Notes under the pieces: model-generated
What the model was told of the DNA's origin: nothing
Databases searched by the model: none
The model's input: only the letters and a program-made list of their open reading frames with translations
Position numbers and translations under genes: made by a program
Part shown: piece after piece, positions 1-9,011 of the stretch
Layout: each line of letters begins with the position of its first letter
Position numbering within the stretch: the first letter of the stretch is position 1
Source: Barthelona sp. PCE
Taxonomy: Eukaryota > Metamonada: BaSk clade
NCBI GenBank assembly: GCA_040285745.1
Contig: JAUFOR010000003.1
Coordinates: 1,523,788-1,587,787 of the forward strand
DNA length: 64,000 nucleotides
Reading direction: 5' to 3'

Positions 1-438
1 ATCAGCAATTGCGTCATCTAGCCTCCGCTTGGCGACTACAACAGGTAGAGTTGAACATAGTTGCTCCAATATGTCTGAAAACTCACCATACGTCTGAAGC
101 GAGGGAAACAAATGACATTTTATCATTTCATGAGGAATTCCCTTGTTCATAACCATGGATATACACATACGTGCCTGGTTTATGAACATTGGTACAAATG
201 ACGTGAAGATGTGCATCGATGAGCACTGTTGTTTGTGAGTTTCTTCAAGAACAGAACAATATTTTTGCTTTAACCCCGTTTTAAGCCCAGGAATATCAAA
301 TAAAGGTGTATTAGCGGTCTCTAATTGAGATAAACGCTGATTTGCAATTTTTTGTCGCTTCGTAGCGCTCAAAAAAACATCAATTGTTTGTTTGAGCGTC
401 GATAGCTCCTCCAAAACGGCAGAATACCGCTTTCTCAT
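1..438 (-). CDS. Hypothetical protein, 3' part beyond the left edge
   Basis: The minus strand is open from an ATG at 438 to the first base of the window: 146 codons with no stop, so the gene continues off the edge. The start MRKRYSAVLEELSTLKQTID looks like a short amphipathic or coiled-coil helix, followed by a mixed region with many Met, Cys and Phe. No family is recognised. It is divergent from the small gene starting at 524, leaving about 85 bp between the two starts, which fits the packing elsewhere. The uninterrupted frame over the whole stretch is the main evidence that it is a gene. Confidence 0.6.
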   Translation of the reverse strand, partial: MRKRYSAVLEELSTLKQTIDVFLSATKRQKIANQRLSQLETANTPLFDIPGLKTGLKQKYCSVLEETHKQQCSSMHIFTSFVPMFINQARMCISMVMNKGIPHEMIKCHLFPSLQTYGEFSDILEQLCSTLPVVVAKRRLDDAIAD

Positions 439-523
439 CCATGAAAAAAGTAAAGAATTCGTATTCACGATTCACTTCCATTTCTTTGTATATTTTATTG
501 TTTTTCAGGGACACAGATTCAAA

Positions 524-808
524 ATGCTCATCTACGTACATATGCTTAACGACATCATCCAGATCGAAGCAGGAGAGGGTAACCAAAACCTGCTGTGGCT
601 TTCTCATGCCTCAATCTCGCTCTATGTCGCCCTGAAGAAGGGCTCGGTCGAACTATCAGATCTTAACGCGATCGGAAACCCCGTATCTATCAATATGCAG
701 GAGGGAGATGAGCTTGACTTCAAAGCCATAATTAAAGATACCCTCGAGCATGAAATGCACGTGTGGCTCGTTGTGGACATCATTGCAAACGCAAGAGTAC
801 AAGAATAA
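524..808 (+). CDS. Small CXorf65/C22orf15-like protein (94 aa)
   Basis: The ATG at 524 is chosen because upstream in-frame sequence is AT-rich and low-complexity. The 94-residue product starts MLIYVHMLNDIIQI and ends with a hydrophobic strand (HVWLVVDII). The order of strand, helix, an 'LSDLNAIGNPV' turn and a final strand resembles the small ubiquitin-like-fold CXorf65/C22orf15 family found in ciliated organisms. That assignment comes from remembered sequence pattern and is tentative. The gene is convergent with the RSP7-like gene (45 bp between stops), and flagellar neighbours (RSP7-like, SPAG6) fit a cilium-linked role by context only. Confidence 0.55.
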   Translation: MLIYVHMLNDIIQIEAGEGNQNLLWLSHASISLYVALKKGSVELSDLNAIGNPVSINMQEGDELDFKAIIKDTLEHEMHVWLVVDIIANARVQE

Positions 809-853
809 TGATCGCAACACAAGAAATACATTGTAATTTTACATAAAATTGAA

Positions 854-2207
854 CTACATAAGAATCTGAGTCATACGAGAGTGCATCTCAAGATATAGTA
901 AAGTCTCCCAAATCTTCTCAACAGCTAGCTCGATATTCACTTCAGCAGAAGTGGGGAAGCAACAACTACGAATAACTGATAACTCACCTGGTGTGAAAGG
1001 GATATCTACATTGTGGAGCGCCCTCAGTGCATCCTCCTCGAGTACATTACCGTTCTTATTCTCATCATATGCCAGAAGACTTTCCTTGACCATTCTGCGC
1101 AAATTATCTCCGCTGAGCTCATGGATGGTTGTGGACTGGATGGTTGTTCTAAGGATGGTACCGTGCTGTGAGAGAACATCGAGGTTGATCATGTTATAAA
1201 TGATGCGTGACGCAATGGGGACGAACTGACGCCATACAATCAAATTATCCTCGTTAAACTCGACCTCGCCCATGATTACATCGATCTGAATCTCGGAAAG
1301 ACCAAGGTCAACCTTACGGAGGCAGTTTCGGATCATCTTGAAATCGAAGCAACCGCGACCCTCCGAATCAAAGACTGCAAAGGTGTCGGTCAACTTGCGC
1401 TCAACGTCCTCCACGTTCAGGGGGCTGTACAGAATACCCTGACAGAGGCCATCAAGAAGATAATAAAAGATAAACCCGACAAAGTTGGTGTAGTCCACCA
1501 TGTCGACGTTTGGCAGCTCCTGGATTAGGAAGTTAATTTCGTGCCTCGAGAAGTTCAGCTCGGAGGAGCGCAATACGCTGTAAACGTTTGCTTTTGTCAA
1601 CTTACCAGTCTTCTCAACATCAACTTTTTCAAAAACACTCATCAAGCGGTTATCGAACTCACGCTTCTGATAGCCGTGGATGGGGGAGTCGTAGAGCATC
1701 TTACGGTCCTGGAATGTGTCGGACATCTGAGGCATCTGGGACAGAATTGCAACAACAAGAGGTGCAAACTCCTCATAAGAGATGACGCCATCGTCGTTCT
1801 CGTCAAGCTCAATAATGAGCCTGCGAACCTGGCGCTTAGAAAAGCCAAATTGGTCACTGTTCAATAACTAAATGTGAGAATGAGAAAAATTCAAATAGGT
1901 GCTGTACAAGCCCCATTCTGGATTAACATACATCGTGCATCTCGTCAAGGTCGAGGAATCCATTGCCATCGGCATCAGCGGTCTTAAAAATATCTGCAAC
2001 AAGGGAGGCGAGCTCTTCCTCAGAAAAACGTGCAAACACATCTTCTACAGTTTCCTGTTGCTGCTTGTAGAGTTTCTGGAAATGCGTGGCACCGAATTCA
2101 TAAATGTTTGAAGGTTGAGCACGCAGAACTTCACGTAAAAAGTTCTTTAGAACAAGAGGGAAGCCCTCGGGTATGTTGAGAGACGATGAGTACTTCGTGG
2201 ACAGCAT
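854..2207 (-). CDS. RIIa-domain EF-hand protein, radial spoke protein 7-like (429 aa)
   Basis: Two exons, 2207..1932 and 1867..854, joined in phase 0 across a 64-bp intron. Residues about 10-50 form an RIIa dimerisation/docking domain (IPEGFPLVLKNFLREVLRAQ, then IYEFGATHF). EF-hands follow: a canonical loop DADGNGFLDLDE near residue 77, a second (DENDDGVISYEE) just after the intron, degenerate pairs in the middle, and a late loop DENKNGNVLEED. RIIa plus several EF-hands is the layout of radial spoke protein RSP7, a structural/Ca2+-sensing part of the axonemal spoke. Splicing restores the first EF-hand helix (DEMHD-LLNS), which supports the intron. The next gene is SPAG6, another axonemal protein, transcribed divergently. 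A different RIIa/EF-hand flagellar protein cannot be excluded. Confidence 0.8.
1868..1931 (-). other. Spliceosomal intron, 64 bp (RSP7-like gene)
   Basis: Read on the minus strand, the intron begins GTATGTTAATCC and ends TTCTCACATTTAG. Removal joins codons in phase 0 and completes the E-helix/F-helix of an EF-hand. The presumed branch A in CTCAC is 7 nt before the exon. Confidence 0.85.
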
Positions 2208-2400
2208 TATTCAGCAGGTAGCTATAAATGTACACAAGCGACCAAGAAAGGAGATAAAGTCTGAAAAACAGCATTCTAGCGTTTATTTGGTTTTTCCGCC
2301 AACGAACTGTGATCTTGGAGGTACTACTATTCGATGGGTGTGCACAGATTGTTGAAAAGAAGATGAAGTGGTTGTTTTTGAATTTTATCCTTCTAAACAC

Positions 2401-3951
2401 ATGAGCCGTACAGTACTTCGTCACTTAGAAGAGTATCAGCGTCACAGAGTGCAATTTGTGCAATCCGTTGCTGAAATGGCAAGCAGGCCCGCTAACATCG
2501 AGGCTTTGATGTCTGGTAACGTTATGGCTCTGTTACGTCCTCTCTTACAGGATCCCGTGCCTGCGATTCAACAATCCTCAGCTTTGGCTTTGGGCAGACT
2601 AGCAAATCACTCAGATGAAATCGCTGAAGCGATTGTCATGCACGAAATTCTCCCACAGCTCGTGTACTCTCTCAATGAGCAAAACGTATACTTCACCATA
2701 GTTTAAAGATGCTTTACTAACTCCTAGAAATATTATAAGAAATCAGCTGCTCACGTTCTTAGAGCTGTTGCTAAACATTCACCTTCTCTTGCCCAATTCG
2801 TCGTCGAGAGCGGTGCCGTCGATGCGCTCGTGAACTGCTTGGAAGAATTCGATTCTGGTGTTAAGGAGTCTGCTGCTTGGGCCATCGGGCACATTGCCAG
2901 GCACACCTCTGAGCTCGCACAGGTTGTCGTCGATGCCGGCGCTGTTCCTCTGCTTGTTTTAACTCTTCAGGAGCCCGAACTACCCCTCAAGCGTATTTCC
3001 GCTTCATGTCTTTCTGATATTGCTAAGCACAACGCTGAGGTCGCACAGGCCGTCGTTGATTCCGGCGCCGTCGCACACCTTGCTCCTCTCTTGACGAATC
3101 CCGACGTCAAGGTTAAGCGTCAGGTTTGTTCCTGTCTTGGTCAAATCGCCAAGCACTCGTTCGAGCTTGCTGAGCTCATTGTCGAGCAGGAGGTGTTCCC
3201 CCGTGCCATTATCCTCCTCAAGGAGTCCGACGTCTTTGTCAAGAAGAACGCTTGTACGCTCATCCGTGAAATCGCCAAGCACACCCCCGATCTCGCCCAG
3301 CTCGTGGTCAACCACGGTGGTGTCGCCGCCCTTGTGGATTATATCCTTGAGACGCACTCCAACAACCGTCTACCAGCCATTATGACACTTGGTTACATTG
3401 CTGCCTTCTCCGAGACACTAGCCGTGACCGTCATCCAAGCCAACACTGTGCCATGCCTCGTCAACGCCCTCTCCGAGGAGAGCGAGGACCACATCCGTGC
3501 TGCCACATGTTGGGCTCTCGGACAGATTGGCCGTCATTCGCCCGACCACGCCAAGGTCGTCTGCGATACGAACGTTCTGCCCATGATGCTCGAAATCTTC
3601 CTTGAGGACGGAGCAAGCGAGGACCTGCAGCTCAAGGCCAAGCGTGCCCTTAAGGCAATCATCCAGCGTTGCACTACATTGGAGGCGATTGATCCTTTAC
3701 TTCACATTGCCCCCGTCTCCATTCTTCGCTATGTTGTCGGCCAGTTCGCAAAGGTACTGCCATCCGACGTAACTGCTAGAAAAGCTTTTGTTACCTCTGG
3801 TGGTTTACAGAAACTGCAGACTATCGACGCCGAGCCTGGTTCAAAACTGAGGGAGTACATTGAAACGATCAACCAGTGCTACCCAGAAGACATTGTCAGG
3901 TTCTACTCACCCGGATACGCCAAGACCCTGCTTGATCAGATTGACGGTTAA
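2401..3951 (+). CDS. SPAG6: SPAG6/PF16 central-pair armadillo protein (502 aa)
   Basis: Exons 2401..2685 and 2728..3951. The product is an uninterrupted series of armadillo repeats matching SPAG6/PF16, the C1 microtubule protein of the axonemal central pair, at near full family length (about 500 aa). Diagnostic stretches include RPLLQDPVPAIQQSSALALG, AKHTPDLAQLVVNHGGVAA and the conserved C-terminus FYSPGYAKTLLDQID. The start at 2401 (MSRTVLRHLEEYQ) matches the family N-terminus; the in-frame ATG at 2368 would add only non-conserved residues. Splicing restores the conserved QN-KYYKKSAAHVL segment. Convergent with TAF10. Codon use is more GC-rich than in the lineage-specific genes, as expected for an abundant protein. 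Confidence 0.97.
2686..2727 (+). other. Spliceosomal intron, 42 bp (SPAG6)
   Basis: Begins GTATACTTCACC and ends TTTACTAACTCCTAG, phase 0. The branch-site-like ACTAAC lies directly against the 3' splice site, with 7 nt from the branch A to the exon. It contains an in-frame stop, so retention would truncate the protein. Confidence 0.93.
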
Positions 3952-3976
3952 CTCATTATGTAAAATAAAGTTATGA

Positions 3977-4459
3977 CTACGTTTCGGTAATTTTGTGGTA
4001 TGGTGGCTTTACGACATCAAATCCGTGATGGTGGAGGCTCTGTGTGACTGAGTCAACACTCACTGTCGATGAGAGATCAACTACCGATGATGTGTTGCCG
4101 CGACTGCGACGTCCACGAGATGAACCTTTGCCATCAACAGCAAAGTTCGACGAATAGTCTGTTCTCTGGGCTTTGCGGCGACCGCGTGTGGACTCGGTGC
4201 TCTGCAGGACCTCGGCAGTGCGTACAACATCGTGAATAAGCTTCTGGACAGCTATACTGATGAAACGTAGAGACCTCTTATCTGAAACACGAACTCCGTG
4301 TCTCGCGAGCAATTCTGACGTCACTGCATCGGGGATGAGCGGATTATAGTCAGGAGACTCGAGTTTTTCACCAAGCTGAAGCAATTGTTGAACATTAAAC
4401 CTATAGCTATCAGGAACGGGTATCCTGGTCGATGTGGGGGTGTGTGCTGTTGGCTGCAT
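3977..4459 (-). CDS. TAF10: TFIID/SAGA subunit TAF10-like (160 aa)
   Basis: The start at 4459 (MQPTAHTPTSTRIPVPDSYR) is preferred over the ATG at 4498, which adds only a hydrophobic low-complexity stretch. The histone-fold block reads LIPDAVTSELLARHGVRVSD, then RSLRFISIAVQKLIHDVV, with the late helix DLSSTVSV and the C-terminal signature VVKPPYH. This matches TAF10 (IPDAVT...LISLAAQKFI...KPxYF), a histone-fold subunit shared by TFIID and SAGA in RNA polymerase II transcription. A basic Ser/Arg-rich loop of about 30 residues separates the two parts, at the place where TAF10 loops vary. Convergent with SPAG6 (25 bp). Confidence 0.85.
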   Translation of the reverse strand: MQPTAHTPTSTRIPVPDSYRFNVQQLLQLGEKLESPDYNPLIPDAVTSELLARHGVRVSDKRSLRFISIAVQKLIHDVVRTAEVLQSTESTRGRRKAQRTDYSSNFAVDGKGSSRGRRSRGNTSSVVDLSSTVSVDSVTQSLHHHGFDVVKPPYHKITET

Positions 4460-4504
4460 AACTGAAAAGGGGTAGAAAAAAAAACTGCAGAAAAACATTA
4501 GACT

Positions 4505-5074
4505 TTACAAAAATCCTTCAAGGATTGAGTCATCAACAAGGTCATCGGTATTTATGTGCTTGTCCGGAGCCCGTACTTTAACATCCATTGTAGCAGGATT
4601 GTATAATTTCCATACGCTATTCTCTTGTTTCACCCACTGTTTTTGTTGGGGCCAATACAACCATCCTCTGCTGAAAAGCTCTTTTGAAGTGTGTATTTGG
4701 ATGCGATCACGAGGATTCGCATAAAAAAGATGAAAAAGAATACTATCGTCAAGCTCAGGAATAGTTTCAACACTCAGTGTGGAAAGATCACGACCGAAAG
4801 GGGGGTGCTGATGAAAATAAGGGAAAACTAATCCAATATTGCGAGCAGGCCTTTTAAACTCTTCTGACAGTGGATGGAACCTACTGTAGCTCACCTTCTT
4901 TATGTCGTTCATTGTCTTGGCAGGTAAACCTACACGCAACATTGTTGCATTCTGTTCTGTTTCTTTTCTTGTGTGTAAGTTATGCAAATACGCCAGACCG
5001 TATTCTTCTGCGTTATCGTCGTCTTCTTCGTTGATAAAATTCAACTGTGCCCTCACAGATACTCCATTTGACAT
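4505..5074 (-). CDS. CCR4-NOT NOT2-domain protein (189 aa)
   Basis: The C-terminal half carries a NOT-box: after a short N-terminal extension, residues about 75-160 include ETIPELDDSILFHLFYANPR and ELFSRGWLYWPQQKQWVKQ. These align by pattern with the NOT2/NOT3/NOT5 C-terminal domain, closest to CNOT2 (LLFYLYYMN...AVELFNRDWRYH). The NOT module scaffolds the CCR4-NOT deadenylase in mRNA turnover. The protein is much shorter than animal CNOT2 (about 540 aa), keeping mainly the NOT-box. It lies head-to-tail behind TAF10 with 45 bp between them. Confidence 0.8.
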   Translation of the reverse strand: MSNGVSVRAQLNFINEEDDDNAEEYGLAYLHNLHTRKETEQNATMLRVGLPAKTMNDIKKVSYSRFHPLSEEFKRPARNIGLVFPYFHQHPPFGRDLSTLSVETIPELDDSILFHLFYANPRDRIQIHTSKELFSRGWLYWPQQKQWVKQENSVWKLYNPATMDVKVRAPDKHINTDDLVDDSILEGFL

Positions 5075-5370
5075 CTGTGCTTTGAAAAGGTGAGAAATCC
5101 TAATCCAATGATATTGGGGTAATTGTGTGTTTATTTATGCACACTGTGCATGGACATGCGTGCAGAAATCGTGTACAATGCCTATAAATCATAGTTCTTC
5201 GAAACTGCACTATTTTTTTTCCTCGCTCTAGATGCTTTTTTGATGCTTTTTGTCGAGCGCAGCAGTTTGTATACGTGAAGAAGAATATCTAAAAACAGCG
5301 GTTTGCCCTCTTTAGAATAACATTCAGCAATACTCATGAATACAATGGTCTAATAAATGTTTATTCACTT

Positions 5371-8300
5371 CTATTCACCTAATCTGCCCCAATTAACCAT
5401 TATATCTTCCCGTGATATTATTTTTGGAGCCGCAAATTCAATACGTAACACAATAACCCTTCCAGTTTCATTTTTCCTAAGCAAACAGCCACCTTTGTCC
5501 ATTTCTACAACTTTCCAGTCACTGAGCTGCTTTAAACGCTCACCGAGGAACTCAAATATTGTATCGTGGATGCTCTCCTTCGTTACAAAAAACAAAGATG
5601 CAATCTTGACGTATTTTTCTTCAGATAACAACTGTTCGAGTCCATCTAAACCGAATATATCATATTCACTACATTTGTGATAGAACCAAGGATACTTCTC
5701 AACTCCATTAAACTGTTCATCATACGATATGTACTGGACTCGACCTTTTGAAGCCCCCAAAGTTTCACGTAGAGGGAATATCGGTGCAGTGTCCATAAAA
5801 GAGCAGTACGGGTGCACATTTGAATCTATATAAACCGTAGGGATCTCCGTAATTGGAAGTAAAATACTTTTCCCGTTAAAATTGTATTGTAGCTTGCTTT
5901 TCTCTTCGTTTTTCATTGATTGTACTGTAAAATCTCTGTGTAAATGAACTTTGATGAACTTTTTCCAAAATAATATACATATTCCAAAAAAAACAATAAA
6001 AACAATTAAACAGCTAATCAAAAATTCAGTTTTTTCACCATGTTCTGCAAATAGTACAGCTCCGACAATTGACAATATAAGAGTTGTATTGAGATGCAAT
6101 GAGTTAAAAATACCTGAAAGAAGCTCACAAAATAAGAGTGTAACAAAATACTCCTTGTAATTAAAGAAATCCCAAAAATTACACCAAATACTAATGGGAA
6201 TAACAGTAAAACATGCTAATCTCTGACCTAACCTGGGGTTTTTCGATGAAATAAGCCAACTTAAAGCCAAAATTGCTAAATAAGGATCAAAAGTTCTGGT
6301 GTTTAAAATTGGGGCACAAAAAAGACTAAAAAATATCAAAATATAAACTAAAATCCCATACCATTCGCTGAATTTCATTCGAATGAACTGAACTGAAGAT
6401 ATTTTTATCAGAATAACAACAATAACCCCGTACACAAAATACATTTTGCTTAAATCTTCGTTTTCAACCTTTAAAAGAAGTGTATCGTAGAATAAAAGGT
6501 GTAAACCAGAGTAGATCAAACATAGAAATGAAATAATAGCAAATAACTGAGCTGAAACATAAGTCTTCATACACAAATCCATTCTCTGTGCCTTGCTCCC
6601 TGATGACTTAAACCTGTCTAACATTGTGCCAGTACGGTTATCGTTTTCTTCTGTCAGCTTAACAGCACCCAGAGCACTATTGTTCAAAAAAACACAAACA
6701 GCTCCTTCTTGCTGTTCAGCAAAATGGCTACTTACACATTGAACGGCACTTTGAGTAGCAGGGCAATCGGAATATACAACTATCTCAGGCCTAGCCTGTT
6801 CATAATTAAAAATATCATAAGCAGTAATCTTTAACTCTTCAATTTTTTTTAACACCTTTCTCCGATTGTTATGAGACAAATTATGAAACTTATCTCCCAA
6901 TTGATACATCTTAAAGTTGTTGAATATGTCTCTAAACTCTTCATCGCTCAAGTGTTTGAAGAAGGTTAAAAAAAGCTCTTCAAAATGATTAGTCAAATGC
7001 AGAGCCCATACAAAATGACAGTTTGCAGTTTTTTCTACATGCCTTCTCGTTGGGAGGAGACTGCTAGTCTGTACTGTTGGTAAAGGCGTTGAACGAAAAT
7101 GTTTGAACTTTGCTACTTTTAAAATTCTCAAAAAAACAATACACTCAGAATCTGAGAACTGATGAGCAAATTGCAACACATTCTTAAACTGAGCTTTTTT
7201 GAAATATAAAAAACTGACTTCTTCAGGTATAAACCCATGAAATACTTGGTACAACTCTCTACTTTGCAGAAGAACAATACCTTGACCTTGACCCCAAACC
7301 AGCTCGGTAGCAGCTTTCTTCTGTTCGTCTGTTTTTTCCTTAGTTTTATATAAAATGGCTGCAGCGCTACCCACGTGTAAATAACCTTCACAACTCTTAT
7401 CCAATATAAAGTCATAAAATAATGACAGTAACCCATCATCTTTGCAAATAACATTGCGAATTCCGTTATTTTTCTTCATATAGTCCCAGAGCACATTAAC
7501 ACCCACAGACCTATTGCTTTCATACTTAACAAGAATAGCAGTGAGAATATCCTCACTTAACCAACCAAATATCTCTTTTTCAAGAAAAGGAATGAATAAA
7601 AGAGTGTTGTATTTGCCCCAACCCTCACTGTCTTCATAATCTTTAAGCAAAAGATCCTTGATAAAATGGATTCTATCATAGTACATTTCAAACAATTTCT
7701 TCAACATGTCCTCCTCCTTATGTATCAAAAGATGAACGGCTATACGTCTCAACAGCCTGGGTGTGATGTTATCATCCCTACACTTTCTAATATCATATCG
7801 CTCAGATATACTTCGAACAAAATTTACCACATCGTTTGGCTGCAATTCAGAACGGTTATACATGGTCTCAAAAATTGCAACATGAGCCATATGCAAATAA
7901 TTTGGTATATCATTCCGTAAATTATCAATTATTCCCTCATCAATCAATGAATTTAAATCATTAAAACTAGTATTGAATACTGACCACAAATGACCAATAA
8001 CATCGTGGTTAAGGGACAACTCAACTATACGATAATAATACTTCTCTTCAAATACATAGCATATGATTGAACAAGTTACGCTTCCCAAATAACTGGGAAG
8101 ATCTTCCGGTCTTAATCCTTCAATGTTTTGATCACCTAAAAATAACTCACCAATTTCCTTTCTAGGCCCTGTGAAATGTTGATTGGAAACATATTTGAAC
8201 ACATCACCCTTAAAGTCATCATTTTTTTCCTTTATGTAAACAAAAAATTTTCTAATATCATCAATATCAAGATTACCGTAACAGACTTCTCCCAAATGAT

Positions 8301-8835
8301 CATAGCAACGATCGAAATAATCCATTTTATCATCGTCCAAACATCGTTTCACAAAAAATCTCATACCAAAAAACATATACTTCAACGCTGACTCAGTGCA
8401 CTCCTGCAGTAAAATATCCAAATTGTTAAACACAAATTCATGCATAGCATCAGGTTCAGTTGATCTGAACAGCATGTACGCAATTACATTAAATATGTTA
8501 CCATTTTGATTACATGAATTCAACAACTCTACTTCATGGCCATCACGATACTTTGCTAAATCACTGGGAAATTTCATTATTTCAATGAAATGATTAATAA
8601 TGTCATTATTATGATAATTCTGTATGGTTCTGAGACCACAATATATTACAAATGCACATTCGAGACTTTTGTCACATAAATTTTCGTACTCACACACAAA
8701 TTTGTGAATCTGACCACCAATTTCAATCGTTATCTGATGCGAACGTGCTTCGAATTTGGTAACTGTGCCCAAGATCTCATATACAGCTTCATAGTGTGGT
8801 TCAAACTCGCCATACTTTTCCAAAAACTGATCCAT
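5371..8835 (-). CDS. Large multi-pass membrane protein of unknown family (1154 aa)
   Basis: One unbroken frame of 1154 residues, with its ATG at 8835. Residues 1-750 are soluble, helical and rich in Asn, Asp, Tyr and Phe, with no repeat I recognise. Residues about 756-966 contain roughly eight hydrophobic segments (for example LFAIISFLCLIYSGLHLLFY and FLISCLIVFIVFFGICILFW). A polar C-terminal domain of about 185 residues follows, including YPWFYHKCSEYDIFGLDG. There is no signal peptide. The gene is AT-rich compared with neighbours such as SPAG6 and PUM3, and its amino-acid make-up resembles the lineage-specific genes further right. I recognise no homologue; transport, receptor or scaffold roles are all open. 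Confidence 0.85.
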   Translation of the reverse strand: MDQFLEKYGEFEPHYEAVYEILGTVTKFEARSHQITIEIGGQIHKFVCEYENLCDKSLECAFVIYCGLRTIQNYHNNDIINHFIEIMKFPSDLAKYRDGHEVELLNSCNQNGNIFNVIAYMLFRSTEPDAMHEFVFNNLDILLQECTESALKYMFFGMRFFVKRCLDDDKMDYFDRCYDHLGEVCYGNLDIDDIRKFFVYIKEKNDDFKGDVFKYVSNQHFTGPRKEIGELFLGDQNIEGLRPEDLPSYLGSVTCSIICYVFEEKYYYRIVELSLNHDVIGHLWSVFNTSFNDLNSLIDEGIIDNLRNDIPNYLHMAHVAIFETMYNRSELQPNDVVNFVRSISERYDIRKCRDDNITPRLLRRIAVHLLIHKEEDMLKKLFEMYYDRIHFIKDLLLKDYEDSEGWGKYNTLLFIPFLEKEIFGWLSEDILTAILVKYESNRSVGVNVLWDYMKKNNGIRNVICKDDGLLSLFYDFILDKSCEGYLHVGSAAAILYKTKEKTDEQKKAATELVWGQGQGIVLLQSRELYQVFHGFIPEEVSFLYFKKAQFKNVLQFAHQFSDSECIVFLRILKVAKFKHFRSTPLPTVQTSSLLPTRRHVEKTANCHFVWALHLTNHFEELFLTFFKHLSDEEFRDIFNNFKMYQLGDKFHNLSHNNRRKVLKKIEELKITAYDIFNYEQARPEIVVYSDCPATQSAVQCVSSHFAEQQEGAVCVFLNNSALGAVKLTEENDNRTGTMLDRFKSSGSKAQRMDLCMKTYVSAQLFAIISFLCLIYSGLHLLFYDTLLLKVENEDLSKMYFVYGVIVVILIKISSVQFIRMKFSEWYGILVYILIFFSLFCAPILNTRTFDPYLAILALSWLISSKNPRLGQRLACFTVIPISIWCNFWDFFNYKEYFVTLLFCELLSGIFNSLHLNTTLILSIVGAVLFAEHGEKTEFLISCLIVFIVFFGICILFWKKFIKVHLHRDFTVQSMKNEEKSKLQYNFNGKSILLPITEIPTVYIDSNVHPYCSFMDTAPIFPLRETLGASKGRVQYISYDEQFNGVEKYPWFYHKCSEYDIFGLDGLEQLLSEEKYVKIASLFFVTKESIHDTIFEFLGERLKQLSDWKVVEMDKGGCLLRKNETGRVIVLRIEFAAPKIISREDIMVNWGRLGE

Positions 8836-9011
8836 GTGCCAAAAGATTGCTAAACCAAATTCAAATGACGAAATAAGAAAAAAGTCTTAAAACAAACTGA
8901 ACGCAATGGAAAAATTGTCCTAAGGTTATGCCATAGCACCTTGCAACTAATTACACTGTAAAAAACAGATATCTCACAAAAAAATCATATTCCCAAAAAA
9001 AACAATAGCGT

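Noticed and set aside
2368-2400. Upstream in-frame ATG for SPAG6
   Set aside because: Adds 11 residues not seen in the family; the ATG at 2401 matches the family N-terminus.
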